Assembly: GCF_012927205.1 (NCBI RefSeq)
Contig: NZ_JABBGC010000001.1
Location: 1,240,001-1,304,000, forward strand
Source of the DNA: Chitinophaga fulva
Lineage (GTDB): Bacteria; Bacteroidota; Bacteroidia; Chitinophagales; Chitinophagaceae
Reading direction: 5' to 3'
DNA length: 64,000 nucleotides
Shown here: positions 1-8,290 of the stretch, in pieces
Numbering within the stretch: position 1 is the stretch's first letter
Layout of the letters: each line of letters starts with the position of its first letter
Translations under genes and position numbers: made by a program
The notes under the pieces: model-generated
The model's database searches: none
Told to the model about the DNA's origin: nothing
The model's input: the letters and a program-made list of their open reading frames with translations, nothing else

Positions 1-30
1 GTAACCGGAACCCGCTTTCTTTAGAATCAC
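1..30 (-). CDS. jetC: Possible first ten codons of jetC (Wadjet SMC-like ATPase), cut by the window edge
   Basis: On the minus strand a GTG at 30-28 overlaps the TGA stop of jetB (29-27) in a GTGA junction. It opens a frame that stays free of stops to the window edge and reads V-I-L-K-K-A-G-S-G-Y. In known Wadjet operons jetC, the SMC/MukB-like ATPase, follows jetA and jetB, so a jetC start is expected here. Ten codons cannot identify a protein; the call rests on gene order and the coupled junction. Confidence 0.4.
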   Translation of the reverse strand, partial: MILKKAGSGY

Positions 31-623
31 TGTTGAACAGGGTTGACATGCAATTTCAGTTTTGATTTGATTTCTTCCAGTTTTTCGTTGTTGACCAGTG
101 CTTTGATCACCCTTTTTACTTCGTACTGATGCAGTTCCTTATTGGCTGCGTCTTCGCGTGTAGCTTTAAGGATACCGATGTTGAGCAGGCTGTTGATGGG
201 TTTGTTCAGGTCTTTGAGCAGTTTGGATTTGTTGTTCCGCTCTTTGAAGAAGAGGGCGAGCCTTTCCTTGATTTCCTTTTGTGTCATGAACAGCCGGGTG
301 CCGTTGCCTTTGATGTCAAATTCATCGAGGGCTTCGCGGAGCACGATGCAGAGCAGGGTGGCTTCGTAGGTGAGCCTTGTTTTGCGCATCAGGCGCGGTA
401 GGGGTTTGTCGCCGGAAGAGTCGTCTGCTTCGGGTTGCAGGATGCGGGCGAAGCCATCGCCTTCGTTAATGATCAGTTGCAGTCCTACCTGGTTCAGGTA
501 TTTGCTGAGCTCTGTTTGCCAGCCCAGCAGGTCTTTCCAGTAAGCTTTGTCTTCTTCGTACACGGGGCCCTGCATGAGTTTGAGGAACACGTGTGCAAAG
601 GGAGAAATATTGTTATCGGCCAT
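27..623 (-). CDS. jetB: Wadjet subunit JetB (DUF4194, MksE/MukE-like)
   Basis: This 198-residue protein matches the DUF4194 pattern. It has an N-terminal helical part and a central stretch around residues 110-140 (RLFMTQKEIKERL, then a charged FFKERNN region). A winged-helix-like C-terminal half follows, with the LNKPINSLLNIGIL segment near residue 140. In Wadjet systems JetB is the MksE-like accessory that, with the JetA kleisin, assembles on the JetC SMC dimer to recognise and cut circular plasmids with JetD. It starts 8 nt after the jetA stop, so the two genes are almost certainly co-transcribed. Assignment is from remembered family features plus the jetA neighbour. Confidence 0.85.
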   Translation of the reverse strand: MADNNISPFAHVFLKLMQGPVYEEDKAYWKDLLGWQTELSKYLNQVGLQLIINEGDGFARILQPEADDSSGDKPLPRLMRKTRLTYEATLLCIVLREALDEFDIKGNGTRLFMTQKEIKERLALFFKERNNKSKLLKDLNKPINSLLNIGILKATREDAANKELHQYEVKRVIKALVNNEKLEEIKSKLKLHVNPVQQ

Positions 624-631
624 GTTTCATG

Positions 632-2095
632 TTAGTTTTGAGAGTTTGTGAACAGCACCATCGGCATGTTGATGACGCGGTTGCCCAGGGATACCGGATC
701 AGGCGTTTCCAGTATGATGTGGCTGGATGACTGGCTGGCTATGGAGAAATAGGTGATGAGCTCTGTCAGGCCTTTTTCGGTACCATAGATATCTACCAGT
801 TCCTTCAAACTGATCTGTTTTTTGTTTTGCAGTTGGGTGTTGATACGGTCCTCGAGGAGGGTACGGTCAATGTTAAAGTGATTGAACAGCGCGTTCATAT
901 CAGAGTCGGAGAAGTCGTCGCCACCAATACCTTCGGGGAATTCCACGTCGGGATGTGTTTTTTTGTCTTCTGCCATCTCCCAGCGGTCCAGCATATCTAT
1001 TTCCGGATCGCTTTCTATATCGATATAAAATTCTTCGCCTGGTATATCGTCCAGTGTCTGGAAGGCCAGCTGGCGGATATCGTTGATGAGCTCCATGGCT
1101 TTGCGGTGATCGGTGAGATTTTTCTCACTGAGTACGCGGCTGAGTTTATCGCTCAGCTTTTTGTTGGCATCGATCACTTTTTTGCCGGAGGCATGGAGGA
1201 ACTGTTTCAGTTTTTTGAGGAAGCGGTCATTTTTGTACTCGATATTCCGCTCTTCGAGCAGGTTGTAGAGTTTTTCGATGAGCGCACGCATTTCTTCCTG
1301 CTTGGTTTCATCCATGAGGAACTGCCAGAAGGAGTAGAAGCTTTTGCCCTGGTCTTTCTGGCGGAGTGCTTCGAAAGAGTCGAGGGTATAGGCCAGGAGA
1401 GCGCCTTTGGCGATATCGCGTTCACTTTGTTTGCGGTATATCTCCTGGGTGATCTGTTCAAAGTTCTGTTCTACTTCCTTAAAATCGCTGAGAAGCTCTC
1501 TCGACATGCGGTTTACGTCGTAGCATCTTTCTTTGATCTGGGTGTCGTCAAACACCTGTACTTTTCCGGAGATGGTGATGCTTTTGATCTCCTGTTCTAT
1601 CTCAAATTTCTTTTTTTCCAGTTCCTGTATACGCTGTTTGGGATCTTTATTGCTCTGGTCCACCAGTTCCTTCAGTTTGGAAAAGATGTCTTTAAAGCGG
1701 CTTTCTGTGCCCACAAATTCCCTTTTCTGGAGGGTAGACACCCAGTGCATCACTTTTTCCATGTCGCTGCTAAGCTCGTGGATATCATTACCGTCATCGT
1801 CGGGATACTTCCGGAGAAAGCCTTTATTGCTCCATTGTTCCACATATTTCCTGGCTCTTTCATCTTCATTGTCGAGCAGGGCGGAGGCGTCTATTTCGTC
1901 GTCTGTGGCGCGGTAGCCGGTAGCTACCAGGTAATCAGACAGGCGGGTGACCAGTTCCACATTAGGAACGGTGGTGTGGTTTTTCTCCTTGAATGTTTGG
2001 TGAAAAAATGACAACATCATTGGCGCGCTACGTGCCCGGAGTATCTTTAGCGTGATCGACTGGGCATATAGATTACATAATTGATCATAAGTCAT
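632..2095 (-). CDS. jetA: Wadjet subunit JetA (DUF3375, MksF/MukF-like kleisin)
   Basis: The 487-residue product has the DUF3375 layout. The N-terminal helical region contains a VEQWSNKGFLRKY motif near residues 85-97. A TESRFKDIFSKL segment lies near 130-142, followed by a long charged coiled-coil (about 145-250) and an acidic C-terminal linker rich in D and E. The protein is cytosolic and soluble. JetA is the kleisin that bridges the JetC SMC heads in Wadjet (EptABCD/MksBEFG) anti-plasmid complexes. It is followed closely by jetB. A near-consensus -7 element (TActTTTA on the minus strand, 2107-2100) sits only 5 nt before the ATG. The operon continues off the window, so whether jetC and jetD are intact cannot be judged. 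Confidence 0.87.
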   Translation of the reverse strand: MTYDQLCNLYAQSITLKILRARSAPMMLSFFHQTFKEKNHTTVPNVELVTRLSDYLVATGYRATDDEIDASALLDNEDERARKYVEQWSNKGFLRKYPDDDGNDIHELSSDMEKVMHWVSTLQKREFVGTESRFKDIFSKLKELVDQSNKDPKQRIQELEKKKFEIEQEIKSITISGKVQVFDDTQIKERCYDVNRMSRELLSDFKEVEQNFEQITQEIYRKQSERDIAKGALLAYTLDSFEALRQKDQGKSFYSFWQFLMDETKQEEMRALIEKLYNLLEERNIEYKNDRFLKKLKQFLHASGKKVIDANKKLSDKLSRVLSEKNLTDHRKAMELINDIRQLAFQTLDDIPGEEFYIDIESDPEIDMLDRWEMAEDKKTHPDVEFPEGIGGDDFSDSDMNALFNHFNIDRTLLEDRINTQLQNKKQISLKELVDIYGTEKGLTELITYFSIASQSSSHIILETPDPVSLGNRVINMPMVLFTNSQN

Positions 2096-2182
2096 GCGGT
2101 AAAAGTACGGAATTACCAGTTATGAATAATGATTTGTAGGCCCGTTCCCCGGTATGCCTGGCTGATTTGTCATTCCTCATTT

Positions 2183-3091
2183 TTACATAATATATAGCCC
2201 GTCAAACTTGGGTTTTACCGGTTGTGGCACCGGCTCTTCTCCCATGAGTTCAATGAGGTTGATTTCGATGGTGCGGGAGATGCTATCGAGCGGAATGCCC
2301 AGGGGATGGTACTCGAACGGGTTCATAAGGGTGATGCCGTTGAGATGGGTGACATGGAACACGAAGCCAAACACCCATCCGAAGAGGATGGCCCAGGCAC
2401 CGATAGATTCGGTCATCATCAGGGTGTTCATGATCACATAGAACCAGATGAACAGCCGGGTGAAATAGACGTAGCTGGGTGGGAAGACGGTGTTTTTGAT
2501 GCGTTCGGACTTGCCCATTTGATCACAATGGTTGACCAGCATCTGGTTCAGCTCCAGGAAAGCGAACCCGTCTACCACGCCGGACTGCCGGAGCTGCTGC
2601 AGGTCGGCTGATTGGAGGGTGAGCAGGGCGTTGGGAATATTTTGATGTTGCTGAACGTAGTCGATTTCTTCTTTGGTGAGGTAGCGGGTGTAGTAGTCGT
2701 CGGGGAGTTTTCGGAGGTTGGTTTTCAGGGCGTATACAAAGGAAAGGTGGCGGTAGATCATATGGCGGATGAAAGTCAGTTTTTCCTGGTCACCGTTGGT
2801 CTGCGTGTAGTGGAGCAGGTTTCTGGCCCAGGAACGGGAGTCGTTGACGAGCGCCCCCCAGATGATGCGGGCCTCCCACCAGCGGTCATAGGCTTGGTTG
2901 TTATTGAAGCCGATAAAAAAGGCGATGGCAGTACCCAGTACGGCCGATACGGCCACGGGGATGGCTATATGGGCGGACAGCCAGTATTGATCGACAAAAT
3001 ATACAATGGTACAGCAAAGCAGCAGCATGATGTCTACCTTCCAGGTGAAGGTAAAGATCTGCGCGAAGGAGAGTCGGTGTTTCAGCAGCAT
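2183..3091 (-). CDS. Bestrophin-family anion channel
   Basis: This 302-residue membrane protein has the bestrophin signature. An early hydrophobic helix near residues 15-32 is followed by a second near 42-63, the N-N-Q-A-Y-D-R-W-W-E-A-R segment near residues 63-74 and W-A-R-N-L near 88-92. Two further helices lie near 215-250, and the NPFEYHPLGIPLD motif near 257-269 is typical of the cytosolic neck. Bacterial bestrophins are pentameric ion channels in the inner membrane. The ATG lies 9 nt after the response-regulator stop, so the gene appears to be the last member of the acyltransferase-kinase-regulator operon. Bacterial homologues differ in cation or anion selectivity, which cannot be read here. 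Confidence 0.85.
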   Translation of the reverse strand: MLLKHRLSFAQIFTFTWKVDIMLLLCCTIVYFVDQYWLSAHIAIPVAVSAVLGTAIAFFIGFNNNQAYDRWWEARIIWGALVNDSRSWARNLLHYTQTNGDQEKLTFIRHMIYRHLSFVYALKTNLRKLPDDYYTRYLTKEEIDYVQQHQNIPNALLTLQSADLQQLRQSGVVDGFAFLELNQMLVNHCDQMGKSERIKNTVFPPSYVYFTRLFIWFYVIMNTLMMTESIGAWAILFGWVFGFVFHVTHLNGITLMNPFEYHPLGIPLDSISRTIEINLIELMGEEPVPQPVKPKFDGLYIM

Positions 3092-3100
3092 ATGTCTGAT

Positions 3101-3808
3101 TTATTTCTTCAGCAATTTATCCTTTAAAATGGTATTCATCACACTGTCTTTCAGTCCCCTGGACACCGGTACGGAAGCTTGTCCCATCATGATCCTGTTG
3201 CCTTCGATACTGGTGATTTTGCGGGCGTTGATGATATACGATTTGTGGGTCTGAACAAATTCCGGACCGGTTACATTTTCCGCCACCGCTTTCAGGGTGG
3301 AATGGGTAAGGTACCGTCCGTGCGTAGTATGGATATATACGTAGTTTTCCATCGCTTCTATAAAGATAATGTCTTCCAGTAGTACACGGACCAATTTTTC
3401 CCCGGTTTTGATATAGATGTCCCTTTCTGCCACAGGTGTGGGAGTTGATGGGGCAAATACTTCCCGGGCGCGGTTGGCAGCTTTCAGGAAGCGTTCAAAA
3501 GAGATGGGTTTCATAAGGTAATCGATGGCATCCAGTTCAAAACCTTTGAGGGCGTACTGTTCATAGGCGGTGGTGAAGATCACTTTGGGTGGATGGGGCA
3601 GGCTTTCCAGTAGTTCCACCCCGTTGATATAGGGCATTTCAATATCGAGGAAGAGCAGATCGGCCGGTTGGTGCCGTAGGAGGTTATTGAGCGACAGTGC
3701 ATCTTCGCATACACCTGCCAGGGAGAGGAAGTCTATTTTTTCCACATATCCGGCCAATCCTTTACGGGCTACAGGTTCATCGTCGGTGATAATACAGCTG
3801 ATCTTCAT
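3101..3808 (-). CDS. LytTR-family response regulator
   Basis: This 235-residue two-component regulator has an N-terminal receiver domain with the acidic pair in ITDDEP (residues 7-12), the phosphoacceptor D55 in LLFLDIEMP, and the conserved lysine in DYLMKPISF near 106. A LytTR DNA-binding domain spans roughly residues 135-235 (YIKTGEKLVRVLLEDIIFIE, then FVQTHKSYIINARKI). Its ATG overlaps the stop of the upstream histidine-kinase gene by 4 nt (ATGA), so the two are translationally coupled and very probably partners. Confidence 0.93.
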   Translation of the reverse strand: MKISCIITDDEPVARKGLAGYVEKIDFLSLAGVCEDALSLNNLLRHQPADLLFLDIEMPYINGVELLESLPHPPKVIFTTAYEQYALKGFELDAIDYLMKPISFERFLKAANRAREVFAPSTPTPVAERDIYIKTGEKLVRVLLEDIIFIEAMENYVYIHTTHGRYLTHSTLKAVAENVTGPEFVQTHKSYIINARKITSIEGNRIMMGQASVPVSRGLKDSVMNTILKDKLLKK

Positions 3809-4827
3809 AATGCAATTTTTAGGTCTGCCGAATAGTTCTCGCGGCTGTTGCAGATGGCCAGTTCATGTTTGCCCGGATAGAGCAGGGCAAGGCGGCGGCG
3901 CAGGTTTTCCAGGCCTATGCCGCCTTTTTTGTGTTTCATTTCTATGGCGGGTATCGCATTGCTGACATGAAACACCAGCCATCCGCTTTGAAGGCTGGCG
4001 GAGATATTGATCCAGTATTCGCCGCCGGCATATTTGAATGCATTTTCCACCAGTGGTAATAACAATAACGGGTATACGCTTTGTTTGTTCAGCTGGTTGT
4101 CAATTTCCACGGTCAGCCGGAGGTGTTCGTTCATACGGCTCCGTTGCAGATCGATATAGGATTGCAGGTATTGCAGCTCTTTTCCCACGGCCACGGTTTG
4201 TTGATGATCGTACAGCTGGTAGCGCAGCAGTTCGGACAGTTTTTCCACCGTATGTTTGGCGGTGCCTACGCTTTCATCCATCTGGAAATAGACCGTGTTC
4301 AGTGCGTTGAACAGGAAATGCGGATGGAACTGGGCTTTGAGGAAGCGGAGTTCTGTCTGGAGCTGGTCGTTGCTGATTTTCTCGAGCAATAGTTGCTGCT
4401 CATAACTTTTCCGTAAGGAGGCATTGGCGCGTTTGATCACATAATACAACAGATAGAACAAGGTAGGTATCAGCGTGAGATTGATCACATCATACAACTG
4501 GCATCCCCGCTCTCCGGTGAAATGCTGGATGGGCAGGATGATCCCGTCTGTGAATACGATGATCACAGCCGATACTACCAGGTATTCCCTGATCACGGGG
4601 CCGGGCTTGGGTTGCCGTTGGTAATACTGAAGCAGGTAGTTCAGCATCCAGGCGTAAATGTATCCTGTTGACAACAGGGTGCATTCGATCACCGTCTCCA
4701 GCCACGGCCGCTCCCAGAAGCGGAAACCGGTAAGCACCGCATTGATCAGGCGCATGCTGACATAAATAACGAGGGCATATAAGACCGGGAAAATGTATTT
4801 GCGCCAGAACTGTTCCATCGGAATCAA
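3805..4827 (-). CDS. LytS/YehU-type sensor histidine kinase
   Basis: The 340-residue protein has several N-terminal transmembrane helices (about residues 12-30, 45-65, 84-100 and 112-130), then a coiled-coil and a His_kinase (PF06580) domain. The phosphoacceptor region AQFHPHFLFNALNTVYF is near residues 165-181, followed by a compact GHKL ATPase with LLPLVENAFKYA near 257-268 and the GGIGLENLRRRL loop near 305-316. It presumably phosphorylates the LytTR regulator encoded immediately downstream. It starts 1 nt after the upstream acyltransferase stop. The ligand is unknown because no extracytoplasmic sensor domain is obvious. Confidence 0.92.
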   Translation of the reverse strand: MIPMEQFWRKYIFPVLYALVIYVSMRLINAVLTGFRFWERPWLETVIECTLLSTGYIYAWMLNYLLQYYQRQPKPGPVIREYLVVSAVIIVFTDGIILPIQHFTGERGCQLYDVINLTLIPTLFYLLYYVIKRANASLRKSYEQQLLLEKISNDQLQTELRFLKAQFHPHFLFNALNTVYFQMDESVGTAKHTVEKLSELLRYQLYDHQQTVAVGKELQYLQSYIDLQRSRMNEHLRLTVEIDNQLNKQSVYPLLLLPLVENAFKYAGGEYWINISASLQSGWLVFHVSNAIPAIEMKHKKGGIGLENLRRRLALLYPGKHELAICNSRENYSADLKIAL

Positions 4828-4828
4828 G

Positions 4829-5953
4829 TTAGTAAAAAAACTCGGACTGGGGCATTTGCACTTTCACCACTTTGCCGGTGGTAATGGGTGGTGTACCGGG
4901 TTTTACGCCAAAGAGAAAGCGGGTGATCACAAAAGGTTTGATCAGCACATTAAAAATCATGATGGCTAAAAGCCAGCTGCTCAGCGCCACGAAAATGTAT
5001 TCCAGTACTGGTGGATATTGCCAGTTCAGGACAAAGCCTGCGATAATGATGATGAGTGGCTGTTGCAGGAGGTAAAAAGGCCACACAAAGAGATTGGCGT
5101 AGGCCCGCAGACGATGTTCACGGTGGAGGTACTTTTTGCCATAGCCTGTGAGACAGAATACCCAGAGGCCGGCATGGACAGGTTCTATCAGCAGCGCCAC
5201 GAGTGAGCCGGCGTGATAGTTTTGTCCGGCAATGACAAAGGAAACGGCGATCAGCAACAATACAAGGGAGTAACGGCGGTTACGTTCCAGGCTGTCCATC
5301 AGTTCAGGTTGCAGCATGCAAAAGAAGCCCAGCACCAGCAACAGCCACCAGTACACGAAGACAACCAGGTGCCCGGAAGAGCCCAGCAGCAGGCCGGTGA
5401 TAAAGATGGCCGCCACAGGCAGCAGCAGGAGAAATATCCGTTGACCGGGAACGAACCACAGCAGCGATTGCTGGAATTTACGGGCCGAAGCCGTGCGCAG
5501 CCAGCGGAACAGGGGAATCATCATTACCATGTAAAGGGCAAGGCATATGACGACCCAGAGATGGTACCAGTTGGCCGGATGCAGCGCCAGCTTTACCGCC
5601 GCGCCATAGAAGGACCAGAAAGTTCCCGGGTTGCCGCTCTCCCATTGACTGAGCCAGATGAGGAGCGGGAGCAACCCGAACAGACTGGTAAGTAGTGGCG
5701 CCAGCAGCCGGCGTATCCATAATAAGATCAGTTTGGTGTTGTTGCGTTTTAAGGCCATGTGCAGGGAGGTGGCGCCGGAGAGGAAGAATAGTAGTGGAAT
5801 ACAGCTGCTGTTGAGCATATAATTTACCTGGTCCGGCTGTGCGCTGGTAGCGGGCGGTGTAAACGGTCGTGCTGCGGTGAACAGGAAAATGCCCAGTATG
5901 GCCAGTGTTCTGAGCCAGTCGAGGTAAGCCAGTCGGCAGGTTTTAGGTTGCAT
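4829..5953 (-). CDS. Acyltransferase-3 family membrane protein
   Basis: The product has about ten hydrophobic helices and opens with the family signature RLAYLDWLRTLAILGIF. Members of this family (OafA/WecH-like) transfer acyl groups to extracytoplasmic sugars or peptidoglycan. The usual first-helix His is replaced: the motif reads LFTAARPF where relatives commonly have a histidine, so catalytic competence is uncertain. An ATG at 6016 would add 21 residues, but the exact -7 element TAGGTTTG (minus strand, 5978-5971) lies 18 nt before the ATG at 5953, which favours the shorter form. It is the first gene of an operon with the kinase, regulator and bestrophin genes. Confidence 0.8.
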   Translation of the reverse strand: MQPKTCRLAYLDWLRTLAILGIFLFTAARPFTPPATSAQPDQVNYMLNSSCIPLLFFLSGATSLHMALKRNNTKLILLWIRRLLAPLLTSLFGLLPLLIWLSQWESGNPGTFWSFYGAAVKLALHPANWYHLWVVICLALYMVMMIPLFRWLRTASARKFQQSLLWFVPGQRIFLLLLPVAAIFITGLLLGSSGHLVVFVYWWLLLVLGFFCMLQPELMDSLERNRRYSLVLLLIAVSFVIAGQNYHAGSLVALLIEPVHAGLWVFCLTGYGKKYLHREHRLRAYANLFVWPFYLLQQPLIIIIAGFVLNWQYPPVLEYIFVALSSWLLAIMIFNVLIKPFVITRFLFGVKPGTPPITTGKVVKVQMPQSEFFY

Positions 5954-5970
5954 CTGAATCGTGTTTTGCG

Positions 5971-5978
5971 CAAACCTA
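5971..5978 (-). promoter_or_regulatory. Bacteroidota -7 element for the acyltransferase operon
   Basis: The minus strand reads TAGGTTTG, an exact TAnnTTTG match, 18 nt before the ATG at 5953. No good -33 TTTG was found at the usual spacing. It lies inside the longer alternative reading frame and therefore argues for the later start. Confidence 0.5.
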
Positions 5979-6218
5979 AGTCCTGTGGGTGTTTTAAGGG
6001 GTTGTGTTTTGACCATCTGCAGGAAACCTTTGACGAACTGTTATTGCATTTTGGGTTGTCTCCTGCCGGATGTTTTCAGCGTCGGTTATATTTTGTTGAT
6101 TCTCCCCCATCAGTTCTCTCTCTAAAAAATATTATCTTACAATCTGCTATAAATCAATCTATTATATTTTTAAATACATATAGTCTATAGAATTAGTAGG
6201 ATAATATGTTTTTTCCCC

Positions 6219-6226
6219 TATCTTTG
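6219..6226 (+). promoter_or_regulatory. Bacteroidota -7 element for the redoxin-like gene
   Basis: TATCTTTG is an exact TAnnTTTG match about 75 nt before the ATG at 6301. The stretch upstream (6120-6215) is strongly AT-rich, as expected for a promoter. The -33 box is not clear. Confidence 0.5.
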
Positions 6227-6300
6227 TATCAATATTATAAACCGAAGCGTGATAAAAACCCCTGCAACGGACATTTTATCAGCCATTAAAAACAGCGAGC

Positions 6301-6918
6301 ATGTCTACCTTACACCGTTACGCAGACTACCTGCCAGCCCCAATTGCCGATCAGTTTCCCAGTCCGGTGAAGAACCGGGAGCGTATCCGTCCGTTAACAG
6401 CGGGACAATTTTTTTCGGATTTTTACCTGGAAGAAGACCAAGTGATCAACCGTGGTCCTTTGCTGAAAGATGCTGCAGGTGTTACTTCCCTGCATTTGCT
6501 GACGGCGCAGCCGTTGGTAGTGGCTTTTTATTCTGTTAACTGGAATGGTTATGGGGATGCACTGATAGCTGAACTGATTGAGAAACATGCTGCCATAGAA
6601 GCTGCCGGAGCGCGTTTGCTGGTACTGTCCAGCGAGGGCAAAAAGCACTTCACCGAATTCAACCGCGAGCCATTGCCTTTTGACGTGGTCCGCGATGCCC
6701 AGCATCGTGTTGCCCGGAAGGCCGGTATTTACAAGGAAACCGATCCTATCTGGGGGCGTGTTGCCGGCATAAATGCGGACGTGCCTGTTCCGGCAGTTTA
6801 TCTGATCACTCCTTCCCTCGAAATTACCTATAGCTTTACGGATACTTACCTGGAGCAAAAATTCTCTGTGGACGAACTGTTGTCTGTGGTGGACAAACAG
6901 CTGGCCATCAGTGCGTAA
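6301..6918 (+). CDS. AhpC/TSA-like thioredoxin-fold protein lacking all cysteines
   Basis: The 205-residue protein has the fold pattern of the peroxiredoxin-like AhpC/TSA family. It has a beta strand LVVAFYSVNWNGYGDALIAEL (residues 72-92), the central VLSSEGKKHF segment, DVVRDAQHRVARKAGIY near 130-147 and a C-terminal PAVYLITPSLEITYSF near 165-180. In relatives the first strand ends in a W-C-P-Y-C type active site. Here the corresponding stretch is W-N-G-Y-G (81-85), and there is no cysteine anywhere in the protein. It cannot be a thiol peroxidase by the usual chemistry and may be a binding or regulatory protein. It is monocistronic and faces an AraC gene convergently. Confidence 0.7.
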   Translation: MSTLHRYADYLPAPIADQFPSPVKNRERIRPLTAGQFFSDFYLEEDQVINRGPLLKDAAGVTSLHLLTAQPLVVAFYSVNWNGYGDALIAELIEKHAAIEAAGARLLVLSSEGKKHFTEFNREPLPFDVVRDAQHRVARKAGIYKETDPIWGRVAGINADVPVPAVYLITPSLEITYSFTDTYLEQKFSVDELLSVVDKQLAISA

Positions 6919-6947
6919 TAGTATTACGTATATCCGTTGCAGTTATC

Positions 6948-7832
6948 TTATACAAAAGTCCGTGTTCCGGAGGCGGTGTAAGCCATCCGGAACTCTTTGG
7001 GCGTACAGTCTTTTTTCTTTTTAAAGATGCGGTTGAAATTGGAGATATTGTTAAACCCACATTTGTAAGCTATTTCATTAACGGTATGCGTGGTTTCTAT
7101 CAGCATCCGGGAGGCATGCCCCAGCCTTATTTCTATCAGTGTATCCACAAACGTTTTACCAATCCTTGCTTTAAAGAAACGGCTGAAAGCCACGTCTGTC
7201 ATAGCTGCCAGCTTAGCGGCTTCGTGCAGGGAGATATTCTTGTCGAAGTTGTGATTGAGGTAATGCATCACTTTTTGCACACGGCGACTGTTATACGAAA
7301 ATGTTTCCAGGTTGCTGAAGCTGGCATCTGATAAGATGCGCATGTTGCGGCTGGTAGACAGGTCGTGCAGGACAGACATCAGTTCCAATACAGAATCGAA
7401 GCCTTGTTTTTGTGGCAGGTGCACCAGCCGGGGCATGATCTGCCGCGTGGTGTCAGTGGAAAACAGGATACCCCTGAGCGACCGTTCAAACATGTTTTTG
7501 ATGAAACTCATCTGGTTGCGCTGCAGGAATTTTTCATCGAACAGGTCGCGGTGAAACTGAATAGTGATTTCCTTAATGATGCCGCCCTGATGTTTGTGGG
7601 TGAACCAGCCGTGCTGCAGATTGGGACCTACCAGTACCAGCTCCAGGTCTTCAATGTCTTCGATATGATCGCCAATGATGCGCCGGGCGCCGGTTGCGTG
7701 CTGGATGAAGTTGAGCTCAAATTCTTCATGGTAGTGCAGTGGAAAATCGAAAGCTGTCTTCTCCCGGGAGAAGAGGGTAAAACAATCGCTTTGTGTTAGC
7801 GGGGTGATCTCGCGCAGTAGTTTGCTTTTCAT
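6948..7832 (-). CDS. AraC-family regulator with N-terminal cupin-like domain
   Basis: This 294-residue regulator has an N-terminal sensory half with cupin-like features (FPLHYHEEFELNFI near residues 30-43). Two helix-turn-helix units occupy about 190-285, with the second-helix signature VNEIAYKCGFNNISNFNRIFKKKKDCTPKEFR. Cupin-AraC proteins of this type usually sense a sugar or small metabolite and control a neighbouring gene. It converges on the redoxin-like gene, with 29 nt between the stops. Its target is not evident, because the 458-nt region upstream has no gene on the opposite strand. Confidence 0.9.
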   Translation of the reverse strand: MKSKLLREITPLTQSDCFTLFSREKTAFDFPLHYHEEFELNFIQHATGARRIIGDHIEDIEDLELVLVGPNLQHGWFTHKHQGGIIKEITIQFHRDLFDEKFLQRNQMSFIKNMFERSLRGILFSTDTTRQIMPRLVHLPQKQGFDSVLELMSVLHDLSTSRNMRILSDASFSNLETFSYNSRRVQKVMHYLNHNFDKNISLHEAAKLAAMTDVAFSRFFKARIGKTFVDTLIEIRLGHASRMLIETTHTVNEIAYKCGFNNISNFNRIFKKKKDCTPKEFRMAYTASGTRTFV

Positions 7833-8290
7833 GTACCATATTTTGGTGAACGTGGAATGTGTTGATTTTCTGCCTGTAACATCAACAGGGATAAAAAAGC
7901 ATCATTTTTCTATTGTTCCTGTAATAAAACGTAACGCGGAACCTGGTATGTAATATTACTGATAATAGCTGATTTTAACTACGTCTGCGGCGGGAATTTG
8001 TCTGGATATATTAATGAAAAAGATTATCAAAGTATAACTAATAGATAATAAAGTATTACATACTTGTTGAAATAAAAATCATTTTTACGGGAGATAGTAA
8101 CCACGTTTTGTTTTGCCAGCGGCGGAGGACCAGTTGCATTTTATGTTCCACGTATTTTTCGTGATGACCGTTTGCCAACAGCATAGCCTGTTTGCGCGGC
8201 AGGAAAACTCTTGCGCACAAACAGGCTACGGGGACGTGAGTTGCCGGTTGATCTAACTTAACTTACTAACGGTATCGCCTATTCCGGATA
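7833..8290. other. 458-nt intergenic region
   Basis: No convincing reading frame was found. The left 250 nt are AT-rich and presumably hold the promoter of the minus-strand AraC gene. The right part contains the inverted repeat at 8184-8228. No TAnnTTTG match was found in it. Confidence 0.6.
8184..8228. repeat. Inverted repeat, possible terminator of the SnoaL-like gene
   Basis: TAGCCTGTTTG (8184-8194) pairs perfectly with CAAACAGGCTA (8218-8228). A further GCGC/GCGC pairing is offset by a two-base bulge. It lies about 60 nt beyond the stop of the minus-strand SnoaL-like gene. No T-run follows on either strand, so it is a weak intrinsic terminator at best. Confidence 0.4.

Noticed and set aside
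827..2011. 394-codon plus-strand frame opposite jetA
   Set aside because: It mirrors a well-supported DUF3375 gene, gives a hydrophobic low-complexity translation without domains, and has no promoter or start context.
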